NCBI GenBank assembly: GCA_002633005.1
Contig: NMRA01000196.1
Location: forward strand, 354,955 to 415,115
From: Phoronis australis
Lineage: Eukaryota > Phoronida > Phoronidae
Length of the DNA: 60,161 nt
Reading direction: 5' to 3'
Notes under the pieces: generated by a model
Database searches by the model: none
Told to the model about the DNA's origin: nothing
What the model saw: the letters and a program-made list of their open reading frames with translations, nothing else
Program-made: the position numbers and the translations under genes
Shown: positions 22,201 to 32,828 of the stretch, one piece after another
How positions within the stretch are numbered: position 1 is the stretch's first letter
Layout of the letters: every line of letters begins with the position of its first letter

Positions 22201-25200
22201 TCTTAAGTTTGACTTAAATGTTTCACATAAATTTTGTCTTAATTTTCACTAACTTACCGAATATGGAAGTTTCATTGTTTGGAAGTTAAGACAAATCTTA
22301 AACTTAAGTCAAAAATAAACTTAAGTCAGTTTCTTGGAACAAGTCCCAGGGCACAGTTGCATAAACGTTACACGTTGTATAGAAACAATGACGTCCCATT
22401 ATCACGCGTCACGTTGTTATTGTTGAACAATGCACTTGACGTCATGCAACAATTACATGTAAACTTATCCAGCGGATAACTTTTGAAGCTTTACGCAACT
22501 CAGCCCAGAAGACGAGGACGATTTTGAGCAAGAACTGGAGAATTATTATGCAGACAGGTAGAAGAGTGGTTACGGGCATCGCATTCAAGTACTGGAAAAA
22601 TCAGACGATGAATTCGAACTCCCACTTAACGAACTTTCGTCGGCTTTGAGGCCGAAAAAACTCGACCCCCTTGCACGAGGCATATGTGACCCAAAACCAA
22701 CCAAGGGATGGTCAATATTCACAAAATACACACTCAATAATCACTAACCAGAGATGGATCTACAGGGGGGTTCAGGGGGTTCAAACCCCCCTCGGGAAAG
22801 GATCAAAAATAAAAACTGAAAAACTTCGCCATAAAATCGAAATTAGGTACATGTACTAAAAAACACAAAAAATCTTACACGGGAGGAGGGACATCCTCTC
22901 CCGACCTTCCTTCCCCTCGGCGCTACGCGCNTGGTTACGGGCATCGCATTCAAGTACTGGAAAAATCAGACGATGAATTCGAACTCCCACTTAACGAACT
23001 TTCGTCGGCTTTGAGGCCGAAAAAACTCGACCCCCTTGCACGAGGCATATGTGACCCAAAACCAACCAAGGGATGGTCAATATTCACAAAATACACACTC
23101 AATAATCACTAACCAGAGGTGGATCTACAGGGGGGTTCAGGGGGTTCAAACCCCCCTCGGGAAAGGATCAAAAAGAAAAACTGAAAAACTTCGCCATAAA
23201 ATCGAAATTAGGTACATGTACTAAAAAACACAAAAAATCTTACACGGGAGGAGGGACATCCTCTCCCGACCTTCCTTCCCCTCGGCGCTACGCGCCTCGG
23301 ATTCGCTCGAATCCTACCCCCCCCCCCTTTACTGAAAACGTAGCTCTGCCACTGCTAACAAAGACCACAGTAAACCTGGGTCGCTCGTGTGCACTATTGC
23401 CATGATGGAATTAGCACGGTCTAAACTAGCCTTGGTTCAAAGCTGTATACTAAATACAATAAAGCTTTGCACCGATGTGGGTAAAAAAGTGGTAAGATAA
23501 AATCTGACTCAAAATTAGTGTCATTAAAAACTATAGTCTTCCTTGAGTAAACTAAATTATTCATAGGTGTTGGAAAAAAATGGCGTTCTACCGTTATTCT
23601 GCTGCTAAAGTTGTGGTGCGATCTTTAGCGACGACTTTCGGCGCCATGAAATATTGCGTCACTTATTGGCCTGTTTCTTTTTCGCCGATTCTTCAATCAA
23701 CTGTCCTTCTTTCACGAGGTTGCGTACACGTCACAACAAATTATCGGAACTGATTTCACTTCATTATAAGTTATTAGAATTTTGATACCGAAAACCGAAT
23801 TTCAGAAGAAATTTTACTGCTGCCAAGCTATCACCATCTCCCGAGAGATGTCGCAAAAAATTAGGAAATGGTGCGTGCGCGTGACACGAGCGTACTGTTT
23901 TCAAAACGACGACATACCTTTCATTGTCAGGAAAGGCGGAGAGCTACACATGAAACTGACGTTTATTGCATTGTAACGGGCAAGGTGAGTGTCGGTTGAT
24001 TCCCAGATTTTGTATGCACCCCGTCCGGTCTTTAGCTTTACACATTAATACAAGTTTCACGGCGAGGTGACGAGCAGAACTACCCTGGTTGTGAGCAATT
24101 TCGGGGTCTACGGAAGAAATACACACAGTGGTACCTAGCTGTATTTTGACTACAGTCTTCATACAGCTAGCTGGCTTGCTAGGTCTTAACACAATGCATA
24201 AGCCTACACGTCGTAGCACTCGACCCGGGCCTGGGTCGAGGACCTGGCATCACTCACCCTAGAATGGAAGCAGTTTCTTCGTTATTTATGAATTGTTCTA
24301 ATAGACTTACAAGGTGGCGAGTCCTTCATCGTAACACCGCTTTCGTGTTTGGCCAAAACACGATTCCTTGAAATGTCTAGAAAAAATTGTGACACCCGAC
24401 TGCATCGCACGTTTCTCACTAACATCCCACATTCTCTCGCGGCGCACAATAAGCCGATGCCATTTCTGTGCAACTTTCACGTATTTGTGAAATTTGAACA
24501 CATAGACGTTCTCAGTCAATTTGCTGTTACTACAGCCTCTACAAATGCACGTTTTCATGTCTGAAGAAGGCGGCGCTCTACGGATTTTCATCACAACTCC
24601 TCAGTATTCAGGGGCGGATCCAGGATTTTGAGTTAGGGGGCCCAGGATTTTGGGTTAAATGGGGGCCAGACACAGGAATAACCAGAATTTCGCTACATGC
24701 GCACGCCCAGCCTAAAATACTAAAATGTAGGGGTTTGAACTAAAATTCTGGGTTTTGGACCTTACTACTAAAAAGGGGGGGGGGGACTGGGTTTGTTCAA
24801 GGCTGAAAATGGTTCATTCCGCCCTCCGAGCCCCTTAGGCGCGCGCATGACAGTCAGCCAAATGGAGTGTGTGAGAATTTTAGGGGGGCCATGGCCCTTT
24901 GCCCCCCCCCCCCTAAATCCGCCACTGGTATTGCGCTGGTAAAAACAACAACTGGGGTACGGTCTTGCACCCATTACGTACAACCCTGATAACAGAAAAA
25001 TATATATTTTTCAAAAGTTTTTGGTTTATTTCTTAGCAACAGGTATACTAAAGGCTAGTAAATCTCTTAAGATGTATTAATAAAATTCTTTTTCAGACAC
25101 AGGGTCATGGTGAGAACTCTCTCTGTGCTTATTCAACGCGTTCTCTTGCTTATCAACGCGCACTTTTAACCATACTTTAGTTCAAATTGTCCATATCAAA

Positions 25201-28200
25201 ATGGCGGAAGACTTTCTACTATTGCTCAAATGAGTGCGTAAATGATGGTGCTGTTACGTTTAACTTTGTAGCGACTGTAAACTTGGCTTTGATTGGACAT
25301 AACCAATAAGTAATGCAGCGGGTTGATTAAGAGCAGAAAGATAACCGTTCAAGAACTGAATGCAGCGCTACATAAAAAATATTCCTTACTGACATGCTCC
25401 GTCGTGGAATCTCACGGTAACACTATAAGTCGGCTGAACAAATTCGGTAACGACGATTTATGTCGCAAACACCTTTGCGGCATTGCAACGTAGCGCGGTC
25501 TGACAATTGATTTTACCATTCAGCTGGAGTTATGAGATCAGGCCAAAATGCATAGTTGGTTCCGGCTTCTTTGAAAATCTAGTCTGTGATGCTGTATTTT
25601 CTTTTAGTTGCCAACTTTTTCAAAAAAGAAAATGCACAAAAGACGAGCAAATTGTGTGCGGTGTTTTTTTGCTTTGCTCATCGCTTGGCAAATCATAACG
25701 TTTGAAACCTTTCTTTGGATTACGTGAACGAGACCTTTGCGAAGATTGGTGTGAACGGGCATATTTTTAGTCTGTGAGCTCCGGTCTCAAAATGAGTCGA
25801 GATGCAGACGAGAACAAACTGTCCGCATTTTTACCTAAGCTGAGACTCAATTGCAGAATTCAAATTGTCTCCCCAAGCGTTCTTTGACTCATTCTCAGAA
25901 TGTTCATATTAAGAACGGAAATGGTGTCGTGTCATGTTAAGTACAGGACGTTGCCAAGGCTGTGTTCCGCAGATCCAAGGAACTGACGACAAAAGATAGC
26001 ATTGATGATCAAGGGAGTCATAGGAAATACAGTTTCATTCAGATTCAGGAGAAATCTGTGATCATAGTTAAGCAGTATGATTGATTTGTTTGAGCATGTT
26101 AACAACGTGTTGTTTTGAATATAAATGGCTGGTCAAAGCTAATCAATGCCGACCATTGAAATTTGTTTCAGAGAATTTACTCGAAGAAGGAAGCTTGTGA
26201 CTTTTTGGGTGTGTCATCTCGCCTGGCATTAGGTGCGCGTGCATCTGGATCGTCCGCTGGACTTGGAATTTCGGCAGATTACCTCAGTGGCGATTATGAC
26301 AGATCAAGTTACCTGGAAATTCTGGAGACGGTGCAATATCTTACGGTAACCACTGTCAAGTCTTACACACGACATTACAATGATTCCACTGTATTTTATG
26401 CAACAAAAATCAGACTGATTAGAAGAAATGGAACATCTACATTCTCCAAAAGTCTTACAATTTATTTTTCCTGAATAAGAATAGTAAATGCCTACCCAAC
26501 TTCCTTCGCCGCTACTTCTTGTATGGGCCGAGGCTTGGCATCGTTACTTTTACTCTCACCCGTACTAGCGTCTAGGCCTATCGCCCTTGTATACGTAATG
26601 GCAAATTGTTCAGAACGAGGCTTGGCGTCAAGAATATTTTACATCAACATATTTCAGGAGACGGATTCGGTTAATCTTAGTGCTAAGCCAATCCTGGAAT
26701 GGAAGAACTTCCTTAATGGAAAGAAGTCTCCCACTCATTACGTACGCAGCATATATTACGGCGGTGTCCTTCTCACTTCAATCCAATTCAAGTTAAATGA
26801 AAGATCGGATCGTTCCGAAGGCTTCTTTGATGCAAACCTCGGTGGTTCGTTTTTGGTAAGTCAGTAACAGCAATAAGATTCTCATCATAGAGAAACAATC
26901 TCATTGTCCGTCAAATCTTAAAGTGGTACTCCTCAGTATTTGAGTTGCGTCAAGCACAAACTTCGGGTTCCTTCGGCTGTGTAAACGCTAGAGAATACTT
27001 GTCGCTACAAAAGCACAAACTTTAATGTCAAGCTAAGCAATCGTTACTGCCCTGAGTATGTTTTATCATAGACAACAAGATTTCAATCATTTGGGTATGT
27101 CTAATCAACAACTTTAAATAGGATAATGTTTTTAGATTGCAGGAGGAAATATAGGCACTACGTTGGAACACGAAGTAGCCAAGTACGACTACATTTCGGA
27201 CTTAGACGTGCGTTTCTGGACAACGGTACAGTCAGGAGGCAGTTCCAATGACATCAAAGGCTTGCAAACAGTTCTAGACAACTTTTGCAAAGCGGTCAAA
27301 GAAACCAATGGTGGGAAAGGAATCCCAATGAAGGTCGAGTTGGCACCTTTGACCTATCTGTACCCAGACTACACAATGGATACAAAGATTTACGGAACGG
27401 TCGAAGGTTTCATTGGCAAGCTGTACGATCTCTCGAATGAAATTGCACTTGTAAGCATGAAACAAAGTTGCGAGACTTTTGAGGACCTACGAATAATCCA
27501 TAGGTATAGGCTTAGGGAATTGGACGTAACAACAAAAACACGAACCGTTGTTGAGTTTGTTAAACGAAGTACCGATTTATAGGTTATCATAAAAAGTGAA
27601 AAGATTCGTGGGGAATCGTTTTGAATCACTTGGTTTGTACTGCTGAAGCGCCATTATAAACGACATAGTATTCCGTGGTCGCTTGAAGGGAAAAGCAACC
27701 ATTTTAGTGCCATTGGTGGTCGAATATCGGCTCTCTGGCAATCCTATGTAAATTTGCCTTTGATTAAATTAAATTTGCAGGCTTCAATCGAGAAATAACG
27801 CTAACTACCCAAATCATTTCCGACACGTTTGTTTACATACACGTCAGAGTGTGTACGTCAACGAAAGTCACTGACCTCAGCCACCAAGCAAAGCCGGTAA
27901 CCAGCACAGCTTCACCATATACATGATTTCCGTTCATTACAGATCAAACAATAGGGCTAAATGTCACTCAACCGAGTTCTAGTTCAAACTAGGGTACAGC
28001 AATTTTAAAGTGGTCTACAATCAACAAATGTCGTCAGTGAATCGTCACACAAACAAAACTGGCGGAAATTATTCTGCACCCTTCAGAAACTGACGTCGTA
28101 ACTTTCAGTCATTACCATTGGTTGAAATCCAGGCAACTCCTTTCATTTTACTGTTACGTAGTAAAGCGACCACCTTTGACTTGAATAGTTGCATTTCATC

Positions 28201-31200
28201 AAAACGGGCAGTGATCGACGTAAATAAAATCAAGGGAACTCCGATTCACCGTTGGCTTAAGCCTAAACAAGGGCAGTGTATAAAGTCGTGTGCAAGTGGT
28301 GGCCATGTCATTGGTGTACTTTCTACCAAGGCATATACATTGATGCCCACACACGGAATTCCGTGTGTCGTTCATCATGTTTCCACAGGACCACTTTTCA
28401 GTGTAGGTGGAGCTGTGTCACAGAGTAGGTATGATTCGGGATGCGAAAGTCATTTCTGTAGTGACGCATTAATATAGTTGGAGTTGGTCAAGATTACCAG
28501 AAAACGTAATTTAACCAAAACTGACACTGAAAATGATCAGCTTTCAAGTGATGGCATTGGTTTTAAGTGATAATTTAATCCGGGAATGTTGGATGGAAAC
28601 TGAGAAATGAATATATAAACATCTTTCACCCTAGACTATTATGTTCAATAGAATATGCATTGATAATTAAGTAACCTGGTTTTAATTAAAAGGTTTTCGC
28701 CGATGCTAACAAGTTACTCAAGAATATTGCGGACAAACCGCTGGCGTACAATCTCCACGACGACCTGCAAGACTTTATAGCCGAGACAAGTCCGCTGATG
28801 CAGAACGTCAAAAACGCTGTAGATCGGATTGACTTTACGGTATGTGTTGTTGCACACCATCATAATACTATTTTTATTACACGTCACGTCGTATCAGGCT
28901 CTGGTCATTATGAACTCGGGCCTTCCACCAAACCTCTAATCACGTCTTCTTTATTCAGATGAGAAGTGAGTGCTTGCCATGACAGGGAATAAACTGGGAG
29001 TTCATTGTTGCCTGAGAACAAGCACCAGACTTGTCACGGCGGGTTATTCTATGCGCCGAGAATGGTATCAAGCGAGTGTATCTTCTTTTCAATCGCAGAA
29101 ATTCCTTATCATCTCAGTAAGGTACAAAAAGAGAGCACTTATATTGTGGTTTATATTGCTGTAAGCGGTTTAAGCCAGACTTAGTTGAGTTTATGTGGCA
29201 GAAGGCGGGTTTATCGCAGCTGTTTTGATAAACGCTCTTTACTTAGATGAGTTTCAACGACCAATAGTCTGTGACAGAAAATAAAAAAATCAAACTGTAG
29301 TCTTCCGCAGATTTTATTTCAGCCGTATGTATAATAGTTGCTTGGGGAATTTCAATCGAAATTTTTTAACGCATTTTCCTTTTACCGAGGCCTCACTGTC
29401 AGGCACCGCGCGGCCGTTCATTTAGTGCTTAATATTCGAAATGCCAGTCATCGCTTTGATTTCAGTCAAACTAGGTTGAGTTTTGCTGGGACATGGCTAG
29501 GAAATCAACGCTTTTCAAAAAAGCGTTAATTGAAATTAAATCCGAGAAACAAAGGTCTTCGTTGTTTTACGAATGTGGACAAATCAAAGAACTTTACGAC
29601 GTCTGTAACACAGGTTAGGGCAAAGGATATTTTTTGTAAAGCACCGAAAGTGTCCTTTTAAAGATATTTCAAATCGATGTTTATCATGAAATTGAAATAT
29701 TCTGGGTCTTGGCAACAACATATTCACCGAGCGATTGCATGGTCCTTGTTCTAGGCTACCAGACTGGACAGACTGTTCGAGCCCAAAACCCCGGAAACCA
29801 ACCCGTTCATCACCGACGGCATAGACACCAAGCAATGCCAGGATATTATTAACTACACCTACAGGGTTCGCTTCATGAACCTAAAGTCAGTGATTACGGT
29901 AATGTCCACATCACCACCCCATCTTCCACCCACCTTCAGACTGTGACGTAGTTACTACTATAATATTTTGGCGTATCCTGTATCACGCGCAGATCTAGAC
30001 GTACCTCTTAAATATTAGTTGTAGTCAACTATTTCAAAGTTTATGTTTGTGCTCCATATTTTTACTTTGAAAATGGTTACCATGGTACTAATGAAAACGA
30101 GTAGCCGCGCGTCTAAATTGCAACTTCGAACTAGAGGTACATGTACGGCCATGGAATCCGGGACTAGGTTTTGGTCACCGCGGTTTGTAGATAATTATCG
30201 GTGCGGGTCTGTGTACTTTCACCGAGACTGTGATGCCTGATGGTCCAGTACAGGTGTTCATGAGTTCGTAGCAGGAACACACAATCACTGTCATCGAGCT
30301 TGTCGCAATTCATTTGGTACGGAGCAGGGTACGGTCACTGTGCTATTATTTCTCAAAAACCTCCGTCGAGTTACCCGCAATATGGTTGTTTGGTACGATA
30401 CCTGTTTTAATGAAAGGCGTGCACTCCTATTCAATATTGATGTGTTTCAAATATACTGTTGCAATATTGTAGACATCTCTGATGAACCCGAAATCAATGC
30501 TGCAAGTCACGCTTGAGTACAACACAACGACAAGCAAAGTAAGTGTAAAAAAGACGGACACCAACTTTATTTTGAAGAAAGTTCCTACTTGCTTTTTCTC
30601 AAAAAATAAACAAGAACAAGTTTAAAATGTCTTTACTTCGTCAGTTACGTTGGGTTTTTCAAGGCTAGAGTGCCAAAATAAAGTTTATGTGAAATTGTTT
30701 AAAGCAACCTACCGTGAGGTTTTCGGATTTTTGTCGGGTATGTTGGTCATATCTTTCTGACAGTGTGGTACATAATAAATTTAATTTACTTCCAGAAAAT
30801 TTGTTGATGGCTCTCCTGTGATAAGCTCCAATGGTTTGCCAAAACCAATTACTTTCAGAAGATGGTGCTTGTAGCCTTAGCAATATTTCACGACTCAGCA
30901 TTTCAGTATTTTAGAAACACGATGGAAATGCAATACTATTTTAGTTGCACGAGCTCCAAGACCTAAAACGTAGTGGTGTGGCGCTTCTTTTTAGTAACAC
31001 CTCGCTCCTAAAGACGCGTCAAGTAATAGCCTTTCATTTGATTGATGGCATGACATGAACAGATGAATGTTACTCAGCAAATAAATAAAAAAACAGCACA
31101 AACGTCTAATTTGGACGGCACCGTTGTTATACCAAGTGTGGAATCGAGCTCAGAATGTTCTGTATACGCGTAAGGGTCGACGATAACATTGAAAGCATAT

Positions 31201-32020
31201 TACTTGATGGTGAACGTGAACAAACTAACTTGAAAGGACCAGCATGTACATGTAATCGACAGATTACAATTGTTGGTGTCACCAAGAGCGATAATAAAGG
31301 CCAATTTGGGGGTACGGGTGATATGAGAATTGTCCTGGGACATGCTTCATACGCTTTGCCTTCATCCAATTTCAGTTTCTAGTGAGAGTGTTGCAAGCCG
31401 CCGATCTTCCTCCCAGAGGTCTGGAACGTCATCCTGATCCTTACGTCGTAGTTTTTCTCCTCGGCCAGAAGGAAAGCTCACCTCCACAGAAAACAGAGGT
31501 TGTCAGTGACAACCAGAACCCGGTTTTCAACGCGTCTGCAAACTTGGCATACGAGGTAGGTGAACTTTTAACTGTGCCATCAACTGTACCGAGTCAACCT
31601 TTTTCCCTGGATCCTTTTACCTATAAAGACTTCTGAAACAGCAATTTTCAACTAGTACATGCGTTAAGAATACTCACTGTACAAAATAAATGAACATTTT
31701 CTGGTAAGTCAAGTCCGGCTGCGAAGGTACATGGATCTTCTAGGTCAAATAATTTCCGTTGCGCTATTCATGAAAGCTGTGTTTGACTCAGGTTGCTCAA
31801 TGTCTAATGCATATTCTAGGCTACATGGGCTGAACTTCCCAAGCTTAGGCTGCGATTTGAAGTCTTTGACAAGGAGCGTATTGGCGACGATGTTCTTTTA
31901 GTCGCAGCTACGATTCCGTTGGTGAACGTACGCATATCTTCCAATCAGACTCGTCGCGATGGATTGTGGGTACAACTGAACAAAGAAGAAATGTCGCTGG
32001 TGGATCAACTGGGGTTTTAA
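19277..32020 (+). CDS. Gene B: SNTX-like perforin (MACPF) with C-terminal C2 domain, nine exons
   Basis: Exons: 19277-19429, 26172-26345, 26658-26855, 27136-27450, 28693-28839, 29755-29898, 30473-30538, 31376-31555, 31820-32020 (stop TAA). All introns are GT-AG and phase 0; 525 codons. Exons 1, 2 and 5-8 have exactly the same length as in gene A; exons 3 and 4 are each two codons shorter, and the last exon is nine longer, adding a C-terminal tail after WVQLNK. Same layout: GSLYNAY and PGLVFGEI in exon 1, ARASGSSAGLGISADYL in exon 2, MACPF signature in exon 3, linker in exons 5-7, C2 in exons 8-9. No signal peptide. Tandem head-to-tail arrangement, 4.3 kb after gene A, shows local duplication. 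Exon 4 must start at 27136; the alternative AG at 27142 meets an in-frame TAG. Both copies keep open frames and splice sites, so both are probably functional. Confidence 0.85.
19461..19734. mobile_element. Small fold-back element
   Basis: The left arm (GCAGCACCGATGCCGGGAAT then TTCCAAAAACAGGCCCA) pairs with the right arm (TGGCCTATTTTCGGAAATTA then CCGGTAGTAGCTGCAGC). About 275 bases, no coding capacity, 31 bases after gene B exon 1. Confidence 0.5.
22099..22347. mobile_element. MITE with GGGCCCGTTCC termini
   Basis: GGGCCCGTTCCAACAAAACT-GACTTAG on the left pairs with CTTAAGTCAGTTTCTTGGAA-CAAGTCCC on the right. The interior is rich in TTAAGACAAATCTTAAATTT-type inverted motifs. No clear target-site duplication. 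Confidence 0.55.
22487..22747 (+). pseudogene. Unrecognised coding-like fragment with one in-frame stop
   Basis: One frame reads PEDEDDFEQELENYYADR, a TAG at 22559-22561, and then GYGHRIQVLEKSDDEFELPL through KGWSIFTKYTLNNH to TAA at 22745-22747. Acidic and hydrophobic residues are balanced and there is only one internal stop in 87 codons, which suggests a decayed protein-coding piece. A CAG|GTAG at the internal stop could instead be a splice donor. The second part is repeated at 22933-23112. A MITE target site overlaps the end. Family not recognised. Confidence 0.35.
22566..23295 (+). repeat. 365-bp near-identical tandem duplication across a single N
   Basis: The segment starting TGGTTACGGGCATCGCATTC occurs at about 22568 and again directly after the N at 22931, offset 365 bases. 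Only a few substitutions separate the copies (for example AGATGG/AGGTGG and ATAAAAAC/AGAAAAAC). The join at an N suggests two contig ends or two haplotypes placed in series rather than a true duplication. Confidence 0.75.
23114..23354. mobile_element. MITE, CAGTGGCGGATC-type ends, 5-bp TSD CTAAC
   Basis: Begins CAGAGGTGGATCTACAGGGG, ends GTAGCTCTGCCACTG, and is flanked on both sides by CTAAC (23109-23113 and 23355-23359). A partial first copy (22749-22930) is part of the tandem duplication. Same family as 24609, 32670 and 45966. Confidence 0.65.
24311..24558 (-). pseudogene. THAP-domain exon, third zinc ligand lost
   Basis: Minus-strand frame from ATG at 24558: CICRGCSN gives the first Cys pair, FKFHK stands at the F..FP position, KWHRLIVRRERMW gives the invariant Trp helix, and TIFSRHFKESCF sits where THAP proteins have [VI]CS.HF. 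The Cys of the C2CH zinc site is Phe here. The frame ends at a good donor (GTAAGT on the minus strand at 24310). THAP domains bind DNA in host regulators and in P-element-type transposases. The exon lies antisense inside gene B intron 1 and no following exon was found, so it is a transposon or gene relic, or an isolated exon. Confidence 0.6.
24609..24927. mobile_element. MITE, CAGGGGCGGATCC-type ends, 5-bp TSD GTATT
   Basis: CAGGGGCGGATCCAGGATTT at the left; CCCCTAAATCCGCCACTG at the right; GTATT on both flanks (24604-24608, 24928-24932). 319 bases. Poly-G and poly-C runs lie inside. Confidence 0.7.
26658..26855 (+). CDS. Gene B exon 3, MACPF signature exon
   Basis: 66 codons. PTHYVRSIYYGG fits [ST]-H-[FY]-x6-G-G and is followed by a hydrophobic strand (VLLTSIQF). 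The donor is a consensus GTAAGT. The exon closes on LGGSFL and continues with IAGGNIGTTLE in exon 4, a Gly- and Ser/Thr-rich run that suits the second membrane-inserting segment of a MACPF domain. Confidence 0.85.
27451..28692 (+). other. Gene B intron 4
   Basis: 1.2 kb. Contains a perfect 20-base palindrome at 28349-28368 centred on GAATTC, and an open frame (28118-28477) without recognisable domains. No gene supported. Confidence 0.55.
28840..31375 (+). other. Gene B introns 5-7
   Basis: Introns 28840-29754, 29899-30472 and 30539-31375 flank exons 6 and 7. I see no mobile element or other gene in them. Confidence 0.55.
31376..32020 (+). CDS. Gene B exons 8-9, C2 domain
   Basis: Exons 31376-31555 and 31820-32020. 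FLVRVLQAADL strand, loop 1 ending HPDPYVVV, NPVFN, then EVFDKERIGDD and TIPL. Compared with gene A, the second acidic residue of loop 3 is Glu instead of Asp, and loop 1 again lacks its usual first Asp. The C terminus extends about nine residues beyond the gene A end (SLVDQLGF). Confidence 0.85.
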
Positions 32021-32111
32021 ATGGTTTGAACTGGTTGTTGTGTCAAATATATACTCTAAAGAGATTCATTCATGATGTTTTTGTTGTCGTTTTTACTGTG
32101 AAGTGAACTAA

Positions 32112-32117
32112 AATAAA
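32112..32117 (+). terminator. Polyadenylation signal, gene B
   Basis: AATAAA 92 bases after the gene B stop codon, in AT-rich DNA. Confidence 0.5.
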
Positions 32118-32669
32118 TAATCATAAATTCTGTCTTAATATACGCAGTAAAGGTTTTCAATCTGCAGAAAAGGTTTGGTGATGTGTGTGGGATACATGTA
32201 CTTGTATAGTCAATAATACAACTTCAATAGTACAATTCCATTGTCATTTTTATATATACATTCGTTTATCTTTCTCAAGCACATAAATCATACGCGAGGT
32301 TTCCCGGATACTCATTCGGAGGTTTCCCTGTATTCACATGGTCTTCGAGTTCAGTCGCACGGCTATACTCTGTCCTTGTTCTAATAGGCCTACCACGTGG
32401 TTGAGTTCTGTAGACCACGGACTTCGAACCGGCCGTTGGTGGATTTTTTCCGCCGGGTGTAACGCTCTAGCTAGAGACCGCAACATCACACAGCACGCTG
32501 AAAAAGACCGGTAGAGTTGTTCTCCGGTCTAGTTTGTTGTCACATGCTGAAATACGAAAATTAAAATATTTGCCGTTGAACTCTTTACAGTGTTTCCTGT
32601 TTAGAACGTTAACAGTCTGATATAAAGTTCAAACTTCCAATACAAGTCCTGATTTTACCTAATTTATCC

Positions 32670-32828
32670 CAGTGGAGAATTTAGAGGGGGGCCAAGGGGG
32701 CCATGGCCCCCCTAAAATTCTCCCAGATGCCATTAGACAGCTCGGGGGTGCGAATATGTCTGACGGGCAAAATGCTGTCTAATACTCTGCCATGGCCCCC
32801 CTAACTCAAAATCCTGGATCCACCCCTG
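32670..32828. mobile_element. MITE, CAGTGG-type ends, 5-bp TSD TATCC, nested
   Basis: CAGTGGAGAATTTAGAGGGG at the left and AATCCTGGATCCACCCCTG at the right, flanked by TATCC on both sides (32665-32669, 32829-32833). It split the end of the 750-bp-type element that continues as CATACGCG at 32834. Confidence 0.7.

Larger units (their letters stand above)
19430..26171 (+). other. Gene B intron 1 (6.7 kb)
   Basis: The longest intron of the pair. It contains fold-back and MITE elements at 19461, 22099, 23114 and 24609, a coding-like fragment at 22487, a tandem duplication, and an antisense THAP exon. The stretches 19735-22090 and 25000-26171 hold nothing that I recognise. Confidence 0.7.

Noticed and set aside
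27143-27450. Alternative acceptor for gene B exon 4 at 27142
   Set aside because: It would put TAG in frame within four codons.
28118-28477. 119-codon open frame in gene B intron 4
   Set aside because: No family resemblance and no acceptor or donor consistent with gene B; kept only as intron sequence.
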